64,000 nucleotides of DNA. It comes from Megaleporinus macrocephalus. Taxonomy: Eukaryota > Chordata > Actinopteri > Characiformes > Anostomidae. The first letter of the stretch is position 1. Each line of letters starts with the position of its first letter. The DNA lies in NCBI GenBank assembly GCA_021613375.1, contig CM038716.1, forward strand, positions 18,173,524 through 18,237,523, in the 5' to 3' direction. Below, in pieces: positions 50,101-58,387 of this stretch. A program made the translations under genes and the position numbers. The notes below the pieces were generated by a model that saw only the letters and a program-made list of their open reading frames with translations, did not search any database and was not told the origin of the DNA.

Positions 50101-51597
50101 GTCCTGCGGAACAGAGGCACAGAGTCACAAAGTCACAGAGAATCTTATTTTGTATTTTATTCTCAATTTAGAATTTTAATAAAAATTACTGATAATATTT
50201 GGCAGCATTTGCCAATTTACCTTTATTTGCCAGCTGCTCTATCCTTTGTATATATGTGGCCAGCTCTTTCTGCAGCTTGCGGATCTCCCTGCTGAGCTGT
50301 GGATCACTGCTGCTGTCTTTCAAGCCAGGGTCCCTGGTAGGAGGAGAGTGACCTTGACCAGGCAGAGGGGTGACAGAAAGTTTCTGAGGAGTATACACAA
50401 GCACCCGTGGACAGGACCTTGCCTGCCCTGTCTGCCTTTTTGGGCTGCTTGTCCTCTGTTTTCCTTTAGGAGAAGGCTCATTCTAAATTTGCAAAATATT
50501 CATAAATAACAAAAAAGGTTAACATTTCTTCAACAATATTTCTATTTTATAGAATAAAAATACTAATTTTCATGGTTTGACTCACTAGTGTATGCAAATA
50601 GGCTGTGTTATCCCGGACTTCTGGACTTGGAGACCTCTCTACTGAGGCATGTAATGGACTATTTAGGGATTCCTGCTGTTTTCTGCGCAAGTCTCTCTTG
50701 GCTAGTCTCAAAGCTGCCTGCAGTCGGTCCTCCGAGAGTACTGAAAGACGTAAGGAGCTGCTACAGCTCTCCCCATCATCCTGCCTTTCTCTATAAGGCA
50801 CAAGCTTCTCAATCACAATAGGAGCCGGAGGTGCCACTCGGGTAGCACGGTTGAAGACACTGTTTGGCATAGCCAGATTAAACAAAAGCTGTGGATAGAA
50901 GATAAGGGAGGGGGATCGCCAAGAAAGAATGAGAAAGACGTTGAACGTTGATATCAGTTTCATGTCAGTTGAATCTGGGAGTTTAATCAGGACTGTTTTA
51001 GGGCCAGGGTGAATGTTAGAATTAAGTTTTGGGTTGGGGTGGTGGTTAGAATTTGGGTTAGGTTTAGGCTTAGGGGTAGATTTTAGATGAGGCTGTGTAA
51101 GATTTGTTTTTGCAATAATGTAAACAGCACATTAAGTCTACTTCATGGAACATCAAGAAATTTACTTCAGGTAATTCAGATGTGTCACTACTGCTACTTC
51201 CCTCATATGCTGTTGAAGTGCTACTGATACACTACTAACATTGTTAAAGCATTAAAAAACTTTAATAAAACACTGTTAAACCATTGAGAAAGTCAATGTG
51301 ATGGCCAGTTAAAACCTTAGTCTAGTCAACTAGAAATTAATGAGGAACAATTTAAGCAACAGCAACGCAAATCTGTGGTGTTTAGTCAAAAGGACTATGT
51401 TGGACATCACACATGACCCAGTGGGTGTAGAAACAAAAGTCTGCCAACAGCTTCACCTGTGTATGAGGTCCAGGGCTCCGGCTCACACTCTGCTTGGTAA
51501 CCCAGTCACCGCTGTTCATGGTTATGTGTTTACTGAGCTTATCTGCTGCCATAGAAGATCCTTCCTGACTGTCTGTGATCATCGACACATTATTCAT
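25274..51597 (-). CDS. kiaa0753: Moonraker (KIAA0753/OFIP), complete 18-exon coding region
   Basis: Moonraker is a centriole and centriolar-satellite protein that works with OFD1 and FOPNL in centriole duplication and ciliogenesis. Minus-strand join, start to stop: 51597-51457, 50888-50586, 50482-50221, 50103-49997, 49279-49217, 48744-48523, 47574-47379, 47281-47103, 46850-46717, 46406-46242, 44052-43963, 43012-42925, 42413-42345, 41552-41382, 41035-40960, 39411-39291, 28303-28085, 25412-25274. The total is 2,745 nt, or 914 residues, against about 967 in human, and phase is kept at every junction. Blocks close to the human protein as I remember it include [19 protein letters not shown] (253-271), [16 protein letters not shown] (298-313), a coiled-coil-like [20 protein letters not shown] stretch in exon 11, and [11 protein letters not shown] (854-864) before an acidic helical C-terminus. 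All introns are GT-AG except intron 8, which is GC-AG. The start ATG is the first after an in-frame stop at 51604-51606. Some boundaries could shift by alternative splicing. Confidence 0.95.
25930..26115. repeat. Palindromic MITE-like hairpin in kiaa0753 intron 17
   Basis: Two arms of about 65 nt face each other: gctgaagttgtcttcctatt on the left, and the right arm in reverse complement gctgaagttggcttcctatt. The arms continue with a shared tgaattttctgtttcacctt-like block. The loop holds acattctggtgcctgtaaaa. A relative is at 54010-54180, and weaker ones are near 3590 and 14380. Confidence 0.65.
26357..26507. mobile_element. Short inverted-repeat element in kiaa0753 intron 17
   Basis: The left end acatatcgtcgctgtccaat is mirrored by attgaacagcaacgatatcc at the right end. 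The ends match those of the element at 52134-52615. About 150 bp, AT-rich, noncoding. Confidence 0.6.
28085..28303 (-). CDS. kiaa0753: kiaa0753 exon 17 (residues 796-869)
   Basis: Ends with [20 protein letters not shown], the C-terminal hallmark of moonraker (human [20 protein letters not shown]). Acceptor TTTTCAG, donor AAAG/GTGAGA. Confidence 0.97.
28850..29650. promoter_or_regulatory. Candidate conserved noncoding block A in kiaa0753 intron 16
   Basis: Repeat-free sequence of balanced composition with many homeobox-like TAAT/ATTA sites and E-boxes, and no coding frame. It stands out from the surrounding AT-rich, repeat-bearing intron. A regulatory role is inferred from texture only. Confidence 0.3.
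32035..32122 (+). repeat. Pure (TA) dinucleotide microsatellite, about 88 bp
   Basis: Uninterrupted TA repeat inside kiaa0753 intron 16. Arrays this long can extrude cruciforms and are prone to assembly length error. Confidence 0.97.
33250..34030. promoter_or_regulatory. Candidate conserved noncoding block B in kiaa0753 intron 16
   Basis: A long repeat-free stretch dense in homeobox-like sites (cattaatgaagccattaaag, ctaataattgctgattacct and similar) with no open frame. The texture is that of vertebrate developmental enhancers. Inference only. Confidence 0.35.
35470..35760. promoter_or_regulatory. Candidate conserved noncoding block C in kiaa0753 intron 16
   Basis: Repeat-free, moderate GC, with ccatttaaaattggctccat and ccctttatgacagagccaat. 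No coding potential. Possibly regulatory. Confidence 0.25.
36150..37235. repeat. Dispersed vertebrate repeat split by an hAT insertion
   Basis: The left part (36150-36260) contains cacttatctgggggtgcatc. The right part (37082-37235) contains gactgtgggaggaaacagga and later gcagacacagggagaacatg. Removing the hAT element and one target duplication rejoins a repeat family common in fish genomes, recognisable by its GTGGGAGGAAACCGGAGCAC core. The family assignment is from memory. Confidence 0.75.
36261..37073. mobile_element. hAT-type element with perfect 8-bp duplication, nested in an older repeat
   Basis: 813 bp with inverted ends TAGAGAAGG and TATCTCTA. Subterminal regions are rich in CGATC/GATCGG motifs, including repeated gccgat/atcggc. 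It is flanked by an exact 8-bp duplication, atacacat (36253-36260 and 37074-37081). No intact transposase frame. It interrupts the dispersed repeat at 36150-37235 and lies within kiaa0753 intron 16. Confidence 0.88.
38400..39200. promoter_or_regulatory. Candidate conserved noncoding block D in kiaa0753 intron 16
   Basis: Begins with a GC-richer part containing a CAG/CTG-rich patch at about 38,706-38,730 and a pyrimidine-rich stretch. It is followed by an AT-rich part with many homeobox-like sites (ataattgattttgcttgttt). It lies about 100-900 bp from exon 16. It might be an enhancer or an antisense promoter; no transcript is evident. Confidence 0.3.
39291..39411 (-). CDS. kiaa0753: kiaa0753 exon 16 (residues 756-796)
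   Basis: Contains [14 protein letters not shown], matching human SPHPIRITKTVDRK. It begins and ends within codons that match exons 15 and 17. The following intron is 10,987 bp, by far the largest in the gene. Confidence 0.94.
39745..40130 (+). mobile_element. Tc1-like transposase 3' fragment, in kiaa0753 intron 15
   Basis: Contains gaccatggatgggttcttcc, ttctgtatggaggaatggtc and gcaatggtcattccagtacc. The last is the remnant of the W-P-S-Q-S-P-D-L-N-P motif around the third catalytic acidic residue of Tc1-type transposases. An internal deletion sits just after the NP motif. It lies antisense to moonraker and is inactive. Confidence 0.78.
40960..41035 (-). CDS. kiaa0753: kiaa0753 exon 15 (residues 731-756)
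   Basis: Reads [20 protein letters not shown] followed by WEKDT, matching human QESVRQRYNKIAYADPRLW. The donor ACTA/GTAAGT is strong. Confidence 0.95.
41382..41552 (-). CDS. kiaa0753: kiaa0753 exon 14 (residues 674-730)
   Basis: Contains [17 protein letters not shown], like human LDDFLEDCASELWAV, and ends MLLRMEEME, matching human MMRRMEEME. It is phase 0 at both ends. The region upstream of its acceptor is partly repeat-derived. Confidence 0.95.
41580..42190. repeat. Dispersed fish repeat filling most of kiaa0753 intron 13
   Basis: Contains tgtatttgtatagcgctgtt, gatgtcacaaagcagcttta, gtgacagtggcaaggaaaaa and gaggaagaaaccttgagagg. These are landmarks of a high-copy noncoding repeat of teleosts, best known to me from otophysan fishes. 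Its left edge is only about 28 bp from the exon 14 acceptor. Confidence 0.7.
42345..42413 (-). CDS. kiaa0753: kiaa0753 exon 13 (residues 651-673)
   Basis: A 69-nt exon, phase 0 at both ends, with TTAGCAG acceptor and AAG/GTATGA donor. The peptide is not strongly conserved, but frame and position fit the gap between exons 12 and 14. Confidence 0.85.
42925..43012 (-). CDS. kiaa0753: kiaa0753 exon 12 (residues 621-650)
   Basis: Helical segment [20 protein letters not shown], corresponding to human KVEEAVLDRLKPLLVKAQ. Its acceptor GAAACAG and donor CAG/GTAGTG both fit. Confidence 0.94.
43963..44052 (-). CDS. kiaa0753: kiaa0753 exon 11 (residues 591-621)
   Basis: Reads [20 protein letters not shown] and then [10 protein letters not shown], matching human [23 protein letters not shown]. 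It is a strong coiled-coil-type helix. Confidence 0.95.
44308..44328 (+). repeat. (AATC)n microsatellite in kiaa0753 intron 10
   Basis: Five tandem AATC units. Confidence 0.9.
46146..46166 (+). repeat. (GT)n microsatellite in kiaa0753 intron 10
   Basis: About ten GT units, located about 75 bp downstream of exon 10 in the transcript sense. Confidence 0.9.
46242..46406 (-). CDS. kiaa0753: kiaa0753 exon 10 (residues 536-591)
   Basis: Ser/Pro/Gln-rich linker ending in AHSEALR, which joins QAWLD in exon 11, as in human HEAARLAWLD. The acceptor TTTAG follows a GT microsatellite that acts as a purine-interrupted pyrimidine tract. Phases 2 and 2 are consistent with both neighbours. Confidence 0.9.
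46717..46850 (-). CDS. kiaa0753: kiaa0753 exon 9 (residues 492-536)
   Basis: It contains QQPTVSSRL and [11 protein letters not shown], matching human QQTTVSSRL and APWIPPNPTSPP. The acceptor is a tandem CAGCAG, so residue Gln492 may be included or skipped. The donor is CG/GTCAGT. Confidence 0.93.
47103..47281 (-). CDS. kiaa0753: kiaa0753 exon 8 (residues 432-491), GC splice donor
   Basis: It encodes a helical, charged segment ([20 protein letters not shown], then a glutamine/arginine-rich run) and ends in DKSK. The only donor that keeps frame with exon 9 is AAG/GCAAGA, the normal consensus for a GC-AG intron. The joined peptide SK/Q...TVSSRL parallels human SKSRVQQTTVSSRL. Confidence 0.87.
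47379..47574 (-). CDS. kiaa0753: kiaa0753 exon 7 (residues 367-432)
   Basis: A long T tract precedes the acceptor, giving the start ILDSALRKQ. The remainder is low-complexity, rich in Arg, Ser, Pro and Lys, and probably disordered. Little similarity to the longer human counterpart can be seen. Support comes from phase and from clean splice signals. Confidence 0.88.
47654..48133. mobile_element. hAT-type non-autonomous element, copy 2, in kiaa0753 intron 6
   Basis: 480 bp, related to the element at 13624-14131 along its length and in the same orientation. It is flanked by a perfect 8-bp target duplication, gtctatag (47646-47653 and 48134-48141). The right terminus has drifted from GACCCCTG to GATCTCTA. 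It makes up about half of moonraker intron 6 and ends far enough from both exons to leave the splice sites intact. Confidence 0.88.
48523..48744 (-). CDS. kiaa0753: kiaa0753 exon 6 (residues 293-366)
   Basis: It contains [16 protein letters not shown] and [19 protein letters not shown], both close to human, and ends in DILQKLE. It is phase 0 at both ends. The donor GTAATG is fair. Confidence 0.96.
49217..49279 (-). CDS. kiaa0753: kiaa0753 exon 5 (residues 272-292)
   Basis: A 63-nt exon, phase 0 at both ends, with GCAG acceptor and AAG/GTGAGT donor. It reads [20 protein letters not shown] plus K, continuing the coiled coil of exon 4 as in human (VKEIQEELDKL). Confidence 0.95.
49997..50103 (-). 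CDS. kiaa0753: kiaa0753 exon 4 (residues 236-271)
   Basis: This is the most conserved exon: [20 protein letters not shown] followed by a tyrosine and a leucine-glutamine run, nearly identical to the human block. It begins with two bases of codon 236 and ends in phase 0. The donor GTCTTT is weak. Confidence 0.96.
50221..50482 (-). CDS. kiaa0753: kiaa0753 exon 3 (residues 149-236)
   Basis: The first half is basic and Ser/Pro-rich, probably disordered. The second half ends in a helical [19 protein letters not shown] segment equivalent to human QRLQKELSSCIHKIEEV. The upstream intron is only 103 bp. The exon ends with one base of codon 236. Confidence 0.93.
50586..50888 (-). CDS. kiaa0753: kiaa0753 exon 2 (residues 48-148)
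   Basis: The acceptor is ATCCACAG and the donor CTA/GTGAGT; both ends are phase 0. It encodes an IEKL motif followed by the [20 protein letters not shown] block, which matches human [20 protein letters not shown] in spacing and character. This is probably an amphipathic helix. Confidence 0.92.
50990..51095 (+). repeat. G-rich degenerate GGTTAG-like tract in kiaa0753 intron 1
   Basis: Loose tandem of GGGTTAG/GGTTTAGG-type units (gggttaggtttaggcttagg). It looks like a decayed simple repeat with some telomere-like units and possible G-quadruplex potential on the plus strand. Confidence 0.5.
51457..51597 (-). CDS. kiaa0753: kiaa0753 exon 1 (residues 1-47)
   Basis: This exon holds the start codon and ends in phase 0 at a CAG/GTGAAG donor. 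The N-terminus is poorly conserved, but the junction TQ/LLFN with exon 2 resembles the human sequence around TQNQLQFN. Met6 and Met16 are alternative in-frame starts. Any upstream 5'UTR exon is not resolved. Confidence 0.8.
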
Positions 51598-52020
51598 CAA
51601 ACACTAACTTTCAATATGCACTATTTAAACAGTCTGCACGATCGGATAGTGTGGGTTAGCTGTCTGCATTACTATTACATTTCTAGCTATTTAGTTTAGT
51701 TACCTGCATATAATAAACCACCAGCACTTTGCTAAGCTAATTAGCTATACAGATAGCTCGCTAACGTAAATATTCAAGCCTAGCGGACTTTCTAAGACCG
51801 ATATAAGATGAAACGTAATAAATACAAGATGTTTTGTGGGTCCCTGCCCTACCAGTCGGTTAGTTCCTACTGAGCGGTGAATATGAAGCTAAAATCTGCT
51901 TCATTTAGGAAGAACAGTTTCAAACAGCGCCATGACAACAAACGTCCTTCTTCTGTTTGGACTACTTCAGTCGGCTGAATCCGAGACCGCCACCTGCCGT
52001 TCACTCAACGTCGTGACAGA
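51598..52020 (-). promoter_or_regulatory. Probable kiaa0753 5'UTR and promoter
   Basis: Non-repetitive sequence directly upstream of the moonraker start codon, with an in-frame stop at 51604-51606 that sets the start. GC content rises modestly around 51,880-52,020, but I see no clear TATA box or strong CpG island. A repeat begins at about 52,134, so the promoter is probably confined to this interval. The transcription start is not resolved. Confidence 0.4.
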
Positions 52021-52133
52021 ACTGTGTATGTTAGAGAGTTGAGAGTGAGATCAACTGGAATTTAATGTACAATCGTGTTTTTTACATGCGCTTTACGTGT
52101 TCAGTATTTTTTGGGAATATATTTTACATACCT

Positions 52134-52615
52134 CTTACATATCGTCGCGGTCCAATGAAAACTGTATTTTATTTTTTTTATTTTTAATTATAAAAAAGAA
52201 AAAAATACTTACATTTTATTTACTTCAACTTATAATATATTATTATACTTTATATATCATGTATATATTTTTTTATTTATTATTTCTTTTTTGTTATCTT
52301 TATCTATTGCTGAATGGTGGAACAGCAAAGTAAGAATTTCATTGTACAGTGTAACTGTCTGTTTCTGCTGTGCATATGACAATAAAACTCTTGAATCTTA
52401 AAAAACATGTATCTCTGAACTAGTGACTGTACAGCCCAAAAATTGTCAACTTTCAATGTAAATCAAAGGAATCAAAAAAACCTTCCGTGCTATTTTTTAC
52501 CAGTTCATTTATCATGAAATTTTCACACAATAAAAAATGTTCACACAATGAAATGGCAGCTATTGTGTTTAAATGATATAAGAAGATTTCTTTGGACAGC
52601 GACGATATGTATAAG
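52134..52615. mobile_element. Inverted-repeat element upstream of kiaa0753, carrying an L2-like tail
   Basis: The left end, cttacatatcgtcgcggtcc, is mirrored by ggacagcgacgatatgtata on the right (inverted repeats of about 25 bp). The interior at 52,160-52,405 is an AT-rich segment ending in an L2-type LINE 3' tail, so the element appears to host another insertion. A related shorter copy lies at 26357-26507. It begins about 540 bp upstream of the moonraker start codon. Confidence 0.65.
52300..52402 (+). mobile_element. L2-like LINE 3' tail
   Basis: Contains taagaatttcattgtacagt and, downstream, tgacaataaaactcttgaat, the conserved 3' end of fish L2/CR1-type LINEs. Only the tail is present, as expected for 5'-truncated insertions. 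Confidence 0.7.
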
Positions 52616-53094
52616 ATAGTATGTTATGGTATGGTATGTTAAGTGTTACCAACAAATTAGAGGAAAAATGAAAAATGAGTGGAGAAAAAACACATTGTTA
52701 GAAAAACCAGCATGTATCAGCATGGCTACTTACCATTAAAAACAGCCATATTGTGTTTTGCTGCTGGTGTGCTTGTCATGCTGCATGACCAAGCTGGGTG
52801 ACCAGCTAAACCAGCATTGAAATCCATGAACTTTTTTCAGTCCAGAGAGGTAAACTACAGTGCTCTGTGGTTTATATACAAATGCTGAGCCAGAGCTTCA
52901 GTCATAAATGCTCAACTGACTAGGGTTTCAATAGGAAAGATTACAAATATCATATATGGGAAAGAAGTAAATATGGCTGAAAATTGGAGTAGAAAGCACA
53001 CAATCAATTATCTTGACACTTGTGCATTTGTGTGATACATCAGAAAAACTAGAGTAGCAACTGTTTCATAGGTGACAGTGACAGTGTTAACAGA

Positions 53095-53720
53095 GGACGC
53101 GACTAGACTATCCGTCTGTCCATAACTACATGGGATATTAGTGTAGGGGAACATAAGCTCCTCAATACAAATAAAAATGAACACACTTTGAGTTCAGTGG
53201 TGCAAAACCACAAGACCTGGTCTACAGAGATGGGAACAAAAGTGATATGTCTAGATGAGTCATCCTTCATCATGTTTTCCACAAGCGGGTAAGTACACCT
53301 GTAACATACACCAGGATAACATCCCAAGCTTGAATGCTTGACCCCTACACTAAGAAGGTCTGTAGACTCTGTTGTATGAGAGGTATTTGTTGGCTTGTGT
53401 CCTCGTAGAGAGAAGGCTCACTGCAAAACAGAACAAAGTTATTCTGACTGTTCATCTTTATCCTATGATAAAATATTTCTTCCTCGATGGGTGTGGTCTC
53501 CTCCATAATGACAGTGCCCCCATTCACAGGGTGAAATGGGTCCAGGTGGGTTTGATGAGTACGATAATGAGTTCTGTGCGGTGGCCTTTGTAGTCAGTAG
53601 TCGAACACCTATGGAGACTTTGGATGGAAGTGTTAGGTCCAAGACTAATTGAGATGTTACTTCTATCCCTCCAGCACAGTATTAAAGACATGCAGAATCT
53701 GCGCCAAGACAAATTGAGGC
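53095..53720 (+). mobile_element. Decayed Tc1-like transposon fragment
   Basis: Contains ctccataatgacagtgcccc, cagggtgaaatgggtccagg and tcgaacacctatggagactt, the degraded plus-strand remnant of a Tc1-type DDE domain (N-D-S-A-P ... I-E-H-L-W). No open frame remains. It lies in the intergenic region upstream of kiaa0753. Confidence 0.65.
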
Positions 53721-54009
53721 TAAATTTCTCACTTATTTGTGTATTTCTAATAAAGAACTCTGGAAATCCAGCTTTATAAACATTATTATATTAATGTTTT
53801 AGATTTTTAACCTGTTATTACAGTATTTTTCTTTTTGGTTTATTCCTGAAATGTCCTGAAATAAGAAGCAGCATCGGTGTTCACTGTAAATGGCGTGAAA
53901 ACATCTAAAACTGAAAAGAGCTGTTATGAGATTAACTTTACAAATAGAGTAATCAAGAATTCGGATCTTCTCACTGACTGTCAGGAGCAACAGAAAAAAG
54001 CAAATGGAT

Positions 54010-54180
54010 CACATGTGTTTTCCTGCTCACAGTGTCTTGTTTGAATTTTTCAGTTTCACATTAAACGGTGCAGCAGCTATTATTATAAACGCCTGAGGCA
54101 GCAGAATGTCACAGCCGCACCGTTTAGGGAGGAACAGGAAAATTCAAACGGGAAGCTGCTTCAGCTTTAAACTGGAATCT
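54010..54180. repeat. Palindromic MITE-like hairpin upstream of kiaa0753
   Basis: Arms tttcagtttcacattaaacg and, in reverse complement, cctgttcctccctaaacggt with flanking matches form an imperfect hairpin. It shares the AAACGGTGCRGC and GAATTTT motifs with the element at 25930-26115. No coding. Confidence 0.6.
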
Positions 54181-57100
54181 AGGCTACTGAATTTAAATTT
54201 GCAGTTGCCATTAAGTGTCAGGTAAACTGACTTTTTCAGTACATATTACACTGTACTGACTACTCATCAGCTAAACATTTAGCATCTTTCATTTGCATTT
54301 CATCTTTCATGTGTATGCTGTGTACCTGTGATTTTTTAGCATTTATTTAAAACATTCATGATGATGAGCCTTGAATTCTACAAAGCCGTTCAGGCAGTTA
54401 AATGAGATTAAAGATCACAATAATCACAAAAATGTATATTTTACTGTCGAGTCCAACAAAATTTGTTAGTTTTATTCCGGGTTTTGCCGTTGCCCCTAAT
54501 CAACACAGCTTCGTTGCAGGATGTTTTGCTACTCTCTCCAACTGTGGGAGTGGTATTCCAGTGGGAATGGGACGTCAGTGTATACCTTTTTATTATTCTT
54601 CTGCAGTGCTGTTATATCAGTAATTGCATTTAATGCAAAGATGAAATTGGACTGGCTTATTCCATATTTAATCGAGACGAGTGTTATTTCAAGTGACTTT
54701 TTCAATACAACAAGTAGATCCGCTTGTCCTGATAAGTCTGTTAAAGATGTTTAGTCCTTGACAGTGTAATTTATTTAGTGTGTGTCCAGAAAACAAAGAG
54801 GTTAACTCTATTCTCTAATGTGATAAGAGCTTAAAGTGAATTGCATTGCTTCGTGGATGAGTGATGAGTCTGTGGCCAGGGAGATTAGGCATTTCACCCT
54901 CCAGTGCATCGAGCTACTGCTCACTCTCCTTCGCCTGAGATGAGTCAGAGAGACCACATTAGTGTCTGTCAGGTAATACGTCACTGTGGTAAAACAGATA
55001 ACCTCAATGCAGCAGAGCTAAAGAAAGAAGGATGTACTCCTTACGGAGAAAAGCAGAGCACATGGAAGGTGGGACGAGTGGACGGGATGAACAAACAATG
55101 AAAGCGGACAAGAGGACAGAGGACGACATTGAACTGTTGATGGTGGGTGGAATACAGCTAAGGAGATAGAAAGCAATGTGTCTTAGGGCCTCAGTCCATC
55201 AATCAATCTGTTATTAGGCACAAGGACAGCGCCTCGCAGGCCTGTGCACATAGGATCTCCACCTTCTCTCTTGCTTGCTATTGGTTGTTCATGCTGTATG
55301 TTTGGATGATGATGTTGATGCATATGAATGTGCCGCAATGCGACCTTGCTTAGAGCTCAGGTGTTAGGATTGCTCCGCAGGCTATGAGGGAGGGAAAAGT
55401 CCAGCTGGCGCATTTCATCGCATCATCGGAAAGCAAGGGAGCAGCATGCTGATCTGTTCTGATGTGAGCTTCCATGTTACCACACACCAGTGACTAGCTT
55501 GCTTCATGCAGCTGCTGTTGGGTCACAGGACAGATATGCTCAGAAGAATGGGGCAGGCTGGAGTGAGCATGGCCAGTGAAAAAATTACTACCTGGATTTC
55601 ATTTGCCTCCTCGTGTTCTATGGAGTTCACACATTCAAGGGAAGATCACCCTGGAATACCTTGTTGAGGTTCACCTTGATGATGTGGTCAATTATTATTA
55701 ATAAAGGCAAGACAAGAAAGTGGAGATGTAAATAAAAAGGCTGCCAAACACTGTATACATTTAGTGGTCAGCTCTTAATTGACCAGTTCATTCACAGCCC
55801 CTATTCATTTGATGAGGATGAGGAGAAAAGCCTTAGTCAGTATAGTTACACAGAAATAGACACAGACACCCTGTTTATCCACTTAGTGAAATTATTAAAG
55901 ACCCAAACCTCCTCAATCCAAACTCTAGCATGGATGAAGCTCAACATGCCTCTTAAAGAGCCTGTCCACTGAAAGCGTCATCAACAAACCTTCTGGTAGT
56001 TTATCAATATCGACAGCCTGTAAAATGACTCAAAGCACAACCAGCCCCCTGAGAGGCTAGAAGGTGAGGTCATGGACTCTAGCATAAGCAAGCCCTCCTA
56101 CCACTTATCAGAAAAGAAGTGACAAAACACTCTCACGAATAGAGTGCTGCCAAACCACTGTTTCCTAGAGGAGCGCTCCCAGTGGGTGGAGCCCACAGAG
56201 GGATTTAATTGGAACTGTTATCGGAAATGGGCTGAAGAGAAGCTCTATCCTGACCACATTAAAAGGAGCAGACTTCCTAAAGATAAGTATCTGTGCAGCA
56301 TGCAGCATACCGCTCAGCTGTTGTCTCAGTCTGAGCAGAATAACGCTCGGATCAGGCCGTAATGTAGGGCACTCAGAAGAGGCATAAATCCAGAGCTGAG
56401 ATTTCTCTGCAATAACCAGCACCCTAGTAAAAGAGGAGCACACTAACTCCAGCGAGTTTTTGGAGTGAACGCTAGTGAACACTTAAGACAATGATATTTA
56501 CAGTATTTCTGTCATGGAGTGCACAAAGTATTTCTTATAAATACCTTCCTAATATCTAATAAGTGTCTGCTGTATTTCACCCTATATCTTTTTATCAACT
56601 GGCTGGTCGTAAAGTTAAGCAACACTTTTGGTGACCAATCACAAGGCTGGCGTCTCTTTCCCCCCCTGACACAAAATTCTGAATTCGAAGTCTGAGAAAC
56701 TTAAAACTAACAGCTAGCAAACTAGAGCACCTGTCTGCCACCAGTTTTTCTGTTTATCCTTACACAAGCATTGTTCATTTGTTCTTTTATTAGTTTGTGT
56801 CCATCCATCCACCTGTTTGTCTGTTCTTTTATGTGTTGCTTCATTCATCCATTTATTCTTTTGTCTCCACATCTATTCTGTGTGACTTTTTTGATCAGTT
56901 ACCATCACATACAAGCTGGATAATAATTTTAGCTCTGATGAGTTACACAATATGGACAGGATACTACAAGATACTGCTATTACTAATTATATTATATATT
57001 GCAAATGTAGTATGGCTTCTAAAATACTTAAAATATAATATGGATATAATATATTATGTATTCCTTAATTTTGACTTATATAATGAATACTGAAAATAAT

Positions 57101-58362
57101 TGCCTTTTGTTGAATTACAGCGATTGCAGCCTCCCCAAGAATGTGTTCTGACTGTTTGAACAGGTTGACGGTTTGAGCTAACTAGAAAAGACAGGCGGTC
57201 AGAACATCCATCTCTGAAAAAATGTTGTTTGTTGGTTGTTGTTTTTTTAATATTGCTATGATATTTTGATATTGAAGCCCTGGTTGTGAGCTTGTGAGCA
57301 TGTAACATTCTCCTTTTGGCCTTAACAGCAATGTGCACAATACCAGGTTTCTATATATGAATAAACAGACAATCTTGTAAAACCTACTGCACAAAAAACT
57401 GATTGTTAAAGACGCTGCAGGTCAGTTTTAGAACTGCAAAGTTTAGATGGCTCTACAGCAGAGGTTTCCAAACCTTTGTCTTGGAGAGACCCCTGCATAG
57501 GCACAAGCATCCACCCAGAAATGAATAGTAAAAGTAGTTTTAATAAACAGTGCCTGTTTGTTTGTGTGCACAGCACCTAAAAGCCTGCAATGTGAACATG
57601 CAGTGTGCACAAACAAAATGATTAATGGTCAATCAGTTAATACGCAGTGGCCTGTGATCTCCTGCACAGTCATTTCTCCACATTTGTGGTGTTTAATTGT
57701 GGGCTTCTAATTATTTACATTTTGAAAATATAAAAGGAAAATATAAAAGTAAATACACAACATGTGCATGTATGAATATCTGCATGTGTGGTTATTTGTG
57801 GAGCACTAAGGAGTTTTGCTGATTTACTTCCTATCTACAGGAAATGGCAGGGAATGGACCGGAGGGGCCTTCTATTCATATATTTAGTTTATACATATTT
57901 AGGGGGTATTTATTTATCTAATCTTAATCCAATCTGGTCTGGTGTCCCGAGCCACTATCCCCACTTCCTTAGTCAGTTGTCCATCTTTGTGGGGGGACAT
58001 GTTTACGATTTTCAATGACTTGCATGTAAAATTGGAGCTAAAGATCTACAAACCACTGCAGATTATAAATAACTGGCTCTCTGTAAAAGACCTAATAAAG
58101 GCAAAAAAGCTTTATGAGAAGAGGATTCTTCCCATCACGTACTGGAAGGCTGCCATCCAACAGTAGACACACTTAGTACAAATAGCAATTAACAGATAAG
58201 TTAAATCACATCTTGGTTGGTGTAGAGAAATTAAACTGTTCTAGTCTGTGAGCCCCTAGAATTGAAAATGAAGAACTTACAAAACTCTGTTTCACAGTGT
58301 TTCTTATGACTGTGGTTTCAAAAATGAAGACATTTTTCTACCAAAAAATAGCTTATTATAAT

Positions 58363-58387
58363 AATAATAACAATAATAATAATAATA
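58363..58387 (+). repeat. (AAT)n microsatellite
   Basis: Interrupted AAT repeat in the 52-60 kb intergenic region. Confidence 0.9.

Noticed and set aside
50990..51095. Interstitial telomere repeat
   Set aside because: Units are irregular and only partly GGTTAG-like; a degenerate simple repeat is the safer reading.
57788..58018. 76-residue plus-strand frame with hydrophobic stretch
   Set aside because: No splice or promoter context and no family match; the hydrophobicity reflects AT-rich codons.
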